This document shows, piece after piece, positions 37,265-47,900 of a stretch of 53,286 nucleotides of DNA. The stretch's first letter is position 1; every line of letters begins with the position of its first letter. The DNA is from Candidatus Pacearchaeota archaeon. Lineage in GTDB: Archaea > Nanobdellota > Nanobdellia > Pacearchaeales > GW2011-AR1. The DNA lies in NCBI GenBank assembly GCA_023136775.1, contig JAGLQO010000013.1:1-53286 (forward strand). Direction: 5' to 3'. The notes under the pieces were generated by a model. It was given only the letters and a program-made list of their open reading frames with translations. It had not been told where the DNA came from and made no database searches. Both the position numbers and the translations under genes were made by a program.

Positions 37265-37440
37265 AATCATTGCCTCCAATCAGTGAGAATCCGTGTTAAT
37301 CCGTGGATAAATTTGTATTCTTGACTTGAATCCGTGAACGCGATAGCGTCCGTGTGAATCCGTGAGCCAAATTGTCTTCCTTCCCCTGTCTTGAATCCAC
37401 ATAATCAAAAAAATCCGTGGCTAAAATTGTATTCTTGCCT
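37265..37440 (+). repeat. cluster of family A copies/fragments
   Basis: GAATCCGTGAACGCGATAGCGTCCGTGTGAATCCGTGAGCC plus flanking partial copies. Confidence 0.85.
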
Positions 37441-37994
37441 CACCTTTTAAAATATTGAAACTTCAAAAACAATTTAACCGTTTTCGTATAATACCATACC
37501 ACCAAAGCTATCAAAGATGCAATAAACCCAATAAGAAAAGATAACAAAACCAAATTTAACACATTCTTAACTAAAGACAACAAAACATTTACCGACAATA
37601 AAACCCCAATCATCAAAGGAATTAACGCAGAAGAAATCACTGACGCCAACACAACACTAAGAGAAACTTTTTTCGTAACAATTTTGAAAAAGAAAAACAT
37701 AAGCTCGAAAACAGCAGCAAATAAAACTAAAGTAATTAATTTATTAAAACCAGTAATTCCCAAATCTCCAAAACCAAATGTTAACAATGCAAAAACAAAT
37801 GAAAACAAAATTGCAAACCCAGATTTTGAAACAATGCAAAATGAAACAGATAATAAAAGAACAAACAAAAACAACGAAACAATATAAGACATCTGAAAAT
37901 CCAAAAAGGCAGAAGACAAAAAACTAAAAATAGCACAAATAGCCGAGGCTATCAAAACCAAAACAAAATCACGAATCTTAACTTTATTCTTCAT
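37440..37994 (-). CDS. multi-TM hypothetical membrane protein
   Basis: hydrophobic 184 aa; ends adjacent to next gene. Confidence 0.65.
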   Translation of the reverse strand: MKNKVKIRDFVLVLIASAICAIFSFLSSAFLDFQMSYIVSLFLFVLLLSVSFCIVSKSGFAILFSFVFALLTFGFGDLGITGFNKLITLVLFAAVFELMFFFFKIVTKKVSLSVVLASVISSALIPLMIGVLLSVNVLLSLVKNVLNLVLLSFLIGFIASLIALVVWYYTKTVKLFLKFQYFKR

Positions 37995-37995
37995 C

Positions 37996-38982
37996 CTACA
38001 CCTTCAACCCAATAGTTTTATTAGCATTCTTATTTTTAATCTTACTTTCTTGTCCTAAAACTTTCTCAAGTATTTTTATTTCATTTTGTATCTTAACCAT
38101 ATTTTCCTTATACCTTTTTTCCCGAAGTCTATAAGTTGCCGTTGTTATAGTCTTCGCATTAAAACAATTCTCCTGTGCTTGCTTAAGTAATTCCCTAGTA
38201 GAAACTAATTCAATCCTGAAATTAGATAACTTCTTCTCCTTAAGATACCTATTTACTTTTTTAGTTATTGGAACCGATATCCCCCCGAGGAATAAAAGCA
38301 CCAAAAGAATCTGCCACCAATATCGAACAAGAAACCCTTGAGTTGCCTTAATAGCAGATTTAATTCTTTGGCTTTCCGCAGCTGCTTGAGTTAATTCTAA
38401 ATTAGCATCACCAAGAATAAGTTCCGCATCATCATATCTCTCTCCCTCAAACGCAACCTTCGCCTCTTCAAAAATAACACGAGCATCATCAGTAATTACG
38501 CCATCTTTTTTATACTGTGCTTCTTTTTCTTCAAATAAAGAAATCTCGTCAAGAATTCTATAAGCCTGGTCCCTTCGCTGAACAATAACATAAGCAAGTT
38601 TCGCGGACTGAAAATAATCTTGAGTTTTTCTCTCGTAAGAAGGTGTTTCTTCTCCAATAACAATTAAATCCTCAAGATAAACTCCTTTAGGTCCATCTAT
38701 TTCTAATTTAAACAACTCAGTCAAATCCGAAGGAGTCATTCCAATAAAGTATCTCTTGGCTTCCAATAAAGTATCTTTAACAAAAAAACTAGAGAATCCC
38801 TCGGCCTCCATCTCGCTCACAAGACCTTCTGCTTTCATCAACCCACCCAACGCCTCTCCATAATTAACTTCCCGAACCTCATCATAAGACTGCGCAACAA
38901 CAAAACAAAAATTCATAACTAAAAACACAACTAAAACAGTCACCCCACATCCATTCTTTTTCGCATTCCAAATTCTATTCAT
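37996..38982 (-). CDS. membrane coiled-coil partner protein, module copy 1
   Basis: signal peptide, helical domain, RYWWQILLV TM, coiled-coil tail; ATGA overlap with giant gene; paralog of 49406-50344. Confidence 0.85.
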   Translation of the reverse strand: MNRIWNAKKNGCGVTVLVVFLVMNFCFVVAQSYDEVREVNYGEALGGLMKAEGLVSEMEAEGFSSFFVKDTLLEAKRYFIGMTPSDLTELFKLEIDGPKGVYLEDLIVIGEETPSYERKTQDYFQSAKLAYVIVQRRDQAYRILDEISLFEEKEAQYKKDGVITDDARVIFEEAKVAFEGERYDDAELILGDANLELTQAAAESQRIKSAIKATQGFLVRYWWQILLVLLFLGGISVPITKKVNRYLKEKKLSNFRIELVSTRELLKQAQENCFNAKTITTATYRLREKRYKENMVKIQNEIKILEKVLGQESKIKNKNANKTIGLKV

Positions 38983-41900
38983 TTTCGCATTGTCCTCTCT
39001 AAAAAAATTTTTACCTTATCACTCATATCATTCAAAAACTTAAGAAGCTTATATTTTTTTGTGTTTTTTTCTTTTCTATGTTTTTCTTCAAGTATAATTT
39101 TTTCTTCATCTAATTCCGATAGTCTTTCCTTCTCAAGATTATACAACCTCTTAAATTTCCTCTCCGTCAACTTCTCCTTATTAAAATAATCTTCTTGAGT
39201 TTTCACCATCATCTCATTTAACTCCCTCTTCTCCTTAACTAAATTCTTTATCTCTTGGTCAGTTCTCAAAATTCCAATACGCTTATTTCTAAGTTTAATC
39301 CTCAAATGTTTAAGATCATCCAATCTATTCTCATATTGAACTATAGCCTGCTTATATCTCTCTGGAGAAAAAGAACCCTTAGATAAATAACTAGTCTGCG
39401 ATTCTTCCATTAAGGTATTTATAGATTTCTCCTCTTTATCCAACCCCTTAAGTCTTTGATTAATAATAAATATCGTACTATGCTTATAACTCAAAAAAAG
39501 AACAATCAACAAAATAATCATAGAAATTATAATCAACCACCAATAGTTCACAATAACCCAAAGCAAATCAAACTTTCCCTTCGTCTCCAAAATTAACGCC
39601 AACTGAGCATCCTTAGCCCTATCCATTGCAGCCTCGAAATCCTCTCTCTCAAAAGCTTTTATAGCCAAAATTAAATTATTTTCAGTTTCGCTAACATCAA
39701 GCCATCTCAATTTTGCCTTCTCAACTTCACCTTGAATTTCTTTAATTAATAAATCCGCCTCGAATGCAGTTTTTGCAAGTGCCAAAATACGGTCAGTAAA
39801 TTCAAGCGTCAACTCATAATTCAAGTTCCCAAAAGCACTAGTTGCCTGTCTCAATAAATCCTCAATACTCCCTACAGGAAATCCAGCATCCCTCATCAAT
39901 AAAAGACTCTTTTTAGCATCATCTAACCCTTTTATAGCCTCATCACTACTTTTCTCAATCAATCCAAAAATAAGTGTTCTATATTCCAAAAAAGGCTTAG
40001 ACATAAATCCTGCAGCTTCACTATCCAAGGCAACAATGTCAGCACTAATTTCCAAAGTAATTTCATAATCTTGCTTCTCCAAATAAGGCGGAGCAAAAAT
40101 CTCAAAAGTATAATTCCTACTTTCTAAGAAATACAATCTTGCTTCTTCAGCAGGTCCCAATTTATGAATCCAAATTTGTGCAATCCCATTAGTTATGTCC
40201 CATAAAGTTATAGCAGAATCATTCACCCCGTCGCCATCCAAATCAATATTCTTAGATTCCTTCAGATCCAAACTCATATTAATAGGATTTGAGGAAATAA
40301 TAAAATATGCAGAATCTCCTCTAAGTTCCGACAACAAAACAGAATGTCCTCCCAGCTCTGTCAGATTAAACGGCAAACTTCCGCCCTGACCTGATAATCT
40401 TAAATTTCTACTTTCAACATAAACAAGTTTTTCAGGATCAAAGTCAAAAGATATCTTAACATATTGTGTCAAAAATCCCTGCATTTCTAAGTCCAAATTC
40501 TCAAAAACCGCATTCTCATAAAAATTGGTAATGGTAATTGGTAAAAACTCCGTAGTCCCTCTAACCAAAGAAAGCTTCTCAGTGGTATAAATCGTCTCGC
40601 TATCACTCTCAACCTTCTTTCCACTGGATACCTCAGTTGAAGTTGATGGTGGACTAGGAGTATCTCCTCCTCCAGAATCAGAATATTTAGAACTTGCCTG
40701 AACGCTCACAGTTACAGTATCGGCAAAAATCAATCCTAACTCTGTTAAATTCGCACCAGAAGCATTAATCGCAGTTGTACTAACAGTTACCACATAATCT
40801 CCAACAGGAGTATCTGTAGGAATCGTCACCTCTATATTATTCTCCGAACTATCCTCTGGGAAAAATTCTCCTTCAAAAGTTATGCTCTCAGACCCAAAAG
40901 TAACAACCCAATCCTCTGGTAAATCATAAAAGAACATAGTATCGTATGCGTCACCCTCTCCGATGTTTTCCAACTCTGCATTAAACTGCACCCCCGTAGC
41001 CCCTTGAATTACGACCAAACTTCCAGTACTTGGATTTAAAAATCTATTAACAAGAACGGGTTGATTCGGCGCAACAACAATAGATCCAGTAATTATTTTT
41101 GAAGAAGGCTCTGCATCTAACGTAGAACTACTAATATTTAATGTAACAACTTTTACTCCCGCCTGAGTTGCAGTATCATTTATAGACAAAACCTTGACCG
41201 CACCAGGGGATAAATTAAAATTTTCACTTTCATTATAAATAGTCTCATTAGAATCACTAGTTATATCAAAATCTAATGCAAAATCTCCAGCATTATTAAT
41301 AACAAAATCTTCAAAAGTTATATCCTCTAACAAACTTACACTTATAGGATCAAAAGACACAGGAGGCTCAGTTATCCAAGTATGATCGAATTCTATAGTT
41401 CTATTAATAACACCGCTAAAATCAGAATTGCCCACAGAATCATTTGCAAACAATCTTAAATTATAAATTCCGGGAACAGTCGTATTTAAAATACTAACAT
41501 AAAAACCTGAAGAATCATTAAACACCATACTAATGTTTGTATAATCAGTTGTATTCGTTAATTTATACTGGAAAATAACTGCCTCCAAAGAAGTATCATC
41601 TTCAGTTACATTAGCATTCACAGTTATATTTACACCCGGATCTAATCCATCAATCGAATTAGGATCCGTCGCTAAACTAATAAAATCAGGAGCAATATTA
41701 TCTATCGTAAAAACTCTTGTCTCGCTTAAATCTGAATTTCCTGAAGCATCCAAACAATTAATCGTCCAATTATATGTTCCATGAGGAAACTCACCAACAT
41801 CAAATACAGTAGGAACATTATTAACAACCATAGAATTGGTTTGATTCAATAAAGAATTTATCAAAACAGAACAATCAAGAGTAGAATCATAATTATCAAT

Positions 41901-44900
41901 CACAGTAAAATTAAGGTAGATACTTGAATTCATTACATTAGACAAATTAAAATTATTAATTGGAAGAATTAAAGTAACATCAGGATTTATTACATCGCCA
42001 ACACCAAATAAACTTTCATTTGTTTCACTGTTTCCACTTGTGTCATTTGCAAACCAACCAACATCATATTGTCCTGTCATAACAGTATCTGAAAAAGTAA
42101 AATAATAATTATCAGTTATATTGTTCACCCCAGCAAGAACAGCAGTTCCATTTGGATAGGTTATATTCGCTAAAACAGTACTTATTCCAATATCATCGCT
42201 CACACTAACATTACAAATAACACCCTGGCTTAAATTTGAATTTTCAGGACTACACCCCAAGTTCAACAAAACAGGAAGAGCAATATCATTGACATTAAAA
42301 TTATTAACTTCGGTTGAATTTAAATTTCCGCTTGTGTCGTTCGCAATAATTACCACATCATAAGACCCAGGCAAAGCTGGAGCGATGAATGAATTATTAT
42401 ATTTATCTCCGACGGTGTTGGTTAGGGTTAGTTGGATAACGGTTGAGTTTGGGTAGGTTATATTAGCTAAAACAATATTTACATTAAAGTCGTCAATTAC
42501 GTCAGTAGAAATTTCAATAATATCTGAAATGTTGTAATCGCTATTCGCTATTGGAGAAATTGAAGTTACATCGGGGTTCACTACATCATTGACATTAAAA
42601 TTATTAACTTCGGTTGAATTTAAATTTCCGCTTGTGTCGTTCGCAATAATTACCACATCATAAGACCCAGGCAAAGCTGGAGCGATGAATGAATTATTAT
42701 ATTTATCTCCGACGGTGTTGGTTAGGGTTAGTTGGATAACGGTTGAGTTTGGGTAGGTTATATTAGCTAAAACAACGTTTACATTAAAGTCGTCAATTAC
42801 GTCAGTAGAAATTTCAATAATATCTGAAATGTTGTAATCGCTATTCGCTATTGGAGAAATTGAAGTTACATCGGGGTTCACTACATCATTGACATTAAAT
42901 AAACTTTCATTTGTTTCACTGTTCCCACTCGTATCATTAGCAAACCAACTAACATTATATTGCCCAGTTAAAGAAGTTTCACTAAAAGAAAAATAATAAT
43001 TGTCAGTTACATTCGAAACAGCAACGGTAACCGAAGTTCCATTCGAATAAGTTACATCCGCCAAAACAGTACCAATACCAATATCATCAACAACCGTAAC
43101 ATTACAAACAACACTCTGACTTAAATTTAAATTTTCAGGACTACATCCAAGATTCAACAAGACAGGAGAAACAATATCCTCGACGCTAAAATTATTAACT
43201 TCGCTATCATTAATATTCCCACTAGAATCCCTAGCAATAATCTTTATCTCATAGGACCCAGGTAATGCTGGGGCGACAAAAGAATTATTATATTTGTTTC
43301 CAACAGTATTGGTTAAAGTTAGTTGGATAACAGTTGAGTTTGGGTAGGTTATATTTGCTAAAACAGTACTAATTAAATTACTATCAGTCACATCAGCTGC
43401 AACCTCAATAGTATTTGAAACATTATAAATTTCATTTTGTATTGGAAATAGCGCGGCAACATCAGGATTCACAGTATCAACATTAAATGTAAAATTAGAA
43501 ACCGCAAATATTTCATTACTAGAAATATCTTCAACCAAACAATTCCAAATATAATTTCCATCCACAATATTATTTATTATAAAATTACTTTCGTTTGAAA
43601 CCCCAGAAACATTTTGGGTTTCATTAATTCCAAAAGGCTGACCAATATTATGGTAAAAAGATATACTGCTCAAACCCGTATCATCCGTCGAATTACAAGT
43701 AAAAGTTATATCATTTAATTTTAAATTGGCATTATTTACAGGAGATATTAAATTGACCAAAGGCGAGTTACTCTCCTGAATACTAAAGCTTCTAACCTCA
43801 CTATCATTTAAATTATCACTTGTATCATTTGCAAATATCTCAATCTGATAAATTCCAGTCTCATTAACATTGCTAAAAGTAACATTATAAATTCCATCAA
43901 AATTACTATCTGTTAACTGAAGTCTAACAACAGTTAAATTTGGAAGAGTAAAATTAGCATAAACATATGAAACATTTATTTCATCACTCACATTAACAGT
44001 TAAACTAATATTTGCTAATTGTAAAAAATTACTTCCAATAGTTGGAGTCAATATTTCCACATCAGGGTTCATTATATCATTAACATTGAAATTACTAACC
44101 TCGGTTGAATTTAAATTCCCGCTTGTGTCGTTTGCAATTATTACCACATCATAAGATCCGAGTAAGGCTGGGGCAATAAAAGAATTATTATATTTATCTC
44201 CGACAGAATTGGTTAGGGTTAATTGGATAACAGTTGAGTTTGGGTAGGTTATATTGGCTAAAACAAAATCAACTTCTAAGTCATCGGTCACGTCAGTAGA
44301 AATTTCAATAATATCTGAAATGTTGTAATCGCTATTCGCTGTTGGGAAAACTGAAGTAACATCAGGGTTCATTATATCATTGACATTAAAATTACTAATC
44401 TCGGTTGAATTTAAATTTCCACTTGTGTCGTTTGCAATTATTACTATATCATAAGATCCGAGTAAGGCTGGGGCAATAAAAGAATTATTATATTTATCTC
44501 CGACAGAATTGGTTAGGGTTAATTGGATAACAGTTGAGTTTGGGTAGGTTATATTGGCTAAAACAAAATCAACTTCTAAGTCATCGGTCACGTCAGTAGA
44601 AATTTCAATAATATCTGAAATGTTGTAATCGCTATTCGCTGTTGGATTAATTGAAGTTACATCAGGGTTCATTACATCATTGACATTGAAATTACTCTCA
44701 CTCGTCTTAATATTCTCACCAGTATCATTTGCAAACCAACTAACATTATACTGTCCCGTCATAACAGTATTTGAAAAAGTAAAATAATAATTACTATCTA
44801 TATTATTCACTCCCATCAAGACAACTGTTCCATTAGGGTAAGTTACATTAGCCAAAACCAAACTAATGCCAATATCATCAACAACCGTAACATTACAAAC

Positions 44901-47900
44901 AACACTCTGACTTAAATTTAAATTACTAGGAACACATCCCAGATTTGTCAAAGTCAACGCAACATCCTCGACGCTAAAATTATTTATTTCACTTGAGTTT
45001 ACATTCCCACTAGAGTCATTTGCAATAATTTTTACCTCATAAGACCCAGACAAAGCTGGGGCGACAAAAGAATTATTATATTTATTATCAATAGAATTAC
45101 TTAAGGTTAATTGAACAACAGTTGAGTTTGGGTAGGTTATATTGGCTAAAACAAAATCAACCCCTAAGTCATCAGTCACATTAGCAGAAATCTCAATATT
45201 ATCTGTTACATTGTAGGCATCGTCCTCAATCGGAAGTACCCCAATTACAACTGGATTCAAAATATCCGAAACACTAAAATTGCTCACCTCTGTATCATTC
45301 AAATTCCCACTCGTGTCATTCGCAATAATTACTATATCATAAGATCCAAGTAAAGCTGGGGAAGTGAATGAATTATTATATTTATCTCCAACAGCGTTGG
45401 TTAAAATTAGTTGGATAACAGTTGAGTTTGGGTAGGTTATATTGGCTAAAACATCATCAATTAAATTATCATCAATTACGTCCGCTGCAATTTCAATAGT
45501 TTCACCAATACCAAAATCACTATTCAAAACAGGAACAACCGAAGTAACATTGGGACTAGTATACTCAGCTATAACAAAACTCACCACCTCACTTGAATTT
45601 ACATTTTGATAAAGACTCGTATCATTAACAACAATCCTGATAACATAATTACCATACATAATTGTATCCGTAAAAATTAAATTATAAACTGAAGTCACAT
45701 TAGTCATACCATACCCAATAGTTGTTCCATTAGGATAAGTTACATTAGCAAATACACTATCAAGCTCAATATTGTCAGTTATATTTACCGTAACATTCAC
45801 CGTATCTGAAATGTTATACATTTCTCCATCTACCAAAACAAGATCTTCAACAAGAGGTGTTGGGTCATAACGATACCAATCAAACATTGCATTTTCCTGT
45901 TTTCCATTTAAAACAGTAGTTGTTCCCTCAATAGGAGATGTAGCAATAGTTTGGAAAGAAGAACCATCCCATCTAATAAGACTTACATCCTCAAGTAAAT
46001 CCATCGCAACAACCATTATTTCATCCGTCGTCGGATGTTGAGAAAATCTAAGGCTTTTTATATCATCGCTTCCGAACACTGTAGTAATTGAAGTAAAGGT
46101 TAAATCCGCAGTGCTCCAAACATTCGGTTTTGTAAAATTAAAATAATCCATAGAAAGTGCATTTCTATCAACAAAACCAAATAACGCCCTAGTCCCTTCA
46201 TTGTTCCATGTACAATCAACATTAGCATTATTCGCCCCATTCAATTCAACAGAAGCATCCTCTACAGGTTCTCCTGCAAGAATAGTACTCCCATCCCACA
46301 TCCTTGCTTGCACATCTGATCCAGAATCTATCCAAATTATACCAATATAATCTGAATTTTTATCACTACACATCCTAACTGCACCAATTCCACCATCCCC
46401 AACATCTACAGTATTTTCTGCGCCCCAACTCCCCGTCGAATGAGTATAAGTTCTATAAGCCCAATTGCTTAAACTACCATAAGATACAATACCATCATTA
46501 CTTAACTCCTCCCAAGCAAACGTAAAATGCTCCTTAATATTTGAAATCATTCCAGTAAATAAAACATCTTTCGTACTATCAAAAGCTGTCCCATTCCAAG
46601 GTATCACATACAAACTACTTAAACTGTCATGCGCCAAAAGCATAATATCATTTGTCCCAGTTTTAGAAACCAACGAAACCCAATGAACAGTATTAGAAAA
46701 AGGAGTTGTTAATATCTGCTCACTAGAATAACCAGTTCCATTCCAAAGTCGATAAGCCAAATTAGAATCAGCAACGCTAGAACTCTCATAAACAATCAAA
46801 GCATTTCCAGAAATTCCCTCATATTCAATATCAAAAGCCCTATATGCTGAATTGGGAACACCCGTACTAACTTCCAACAAATTACCCCAACTCCCATCAT
46901 AAATCTGAACATTAACATCATTGGCATTATCTAACATCCCAACAATTACTTCATCTCTCTCATGACTCGCCTTCGTTACCGTCCAAATAATATTTGCTCC
47001 AACAGAATTTGCATCAACCAGCTCAGCACTAAAAACATTACTTTCATTCCAAGTCCTATACCTTGGAGTCTGAACATTTAATTCCTCATAAGCAATAAAA
47101 CCATCAGCCTGAGTAAAAGTGATATAATCATCATGGATATAATCAAACTCCAAAAAAGAATTAACATCAGGGTCAGCACTCGAAGAATTATCAGGGTCAT
47201 CATAATGAACTTTTCTAATCTTAAAATCAAACACACTAGTAGGCTCCGTTAAATTATCCACAATTATATACAAAAGATCCTCCCTATTAGAAATTCCAGA
47301 TTTTCCAACATGTTGTCCTGTCTCAGTTTCATAAATATCAAAATAAGCCAAAGTATCATTACTCCGAACATAAACATCAATAACTCTTCCATTGGTCAAA
47401 TTAGATTCAAACCAAACCCTAACAGACTCTCCCGCATAAATAGCTTCACTCCAAACACCGTCGGTAACCGAAACGTCATCAAAAATATTAGAAATCTCAA
47501 CTCCATTCTCGTCCAAATGAATAGCATCAATTGCAATAATTTCAACAAGGTCATAAACCTGAACTGACAAATGCGGAACAACCCACTCGATATAATCAGC
47601 ATAATTATCCCCATCAAAATCGTAAGGAATAAAGTCAACTTCCACACGAATCCCTTTAGCTTTATTTTTCCCATCCATCATCTCCATAACTTCAGCATCA
47701 ATATCCTCATCTTCTTCCGACTCACCTCCTACCTGTTGCCCGTCACCCCCGATATCAGCGTACCAATACAACTTAAATTCAATCTCATCCATTTTCATAT
47801 CCATATCTTCCACCACGCTGTACGCCAAAATATCACTATAATTCAATTCACTCGGAGCCGAAACAATAATCCTCTTACCATTCAATACCGAAGTCTCATT

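Noticed and set aside
35857-37440. Clustered ATCCGTG repeats as a CRISPR array
   Set aside because: Copies are irregularly spaced, degenerate, without uniform spacers or cas genes.
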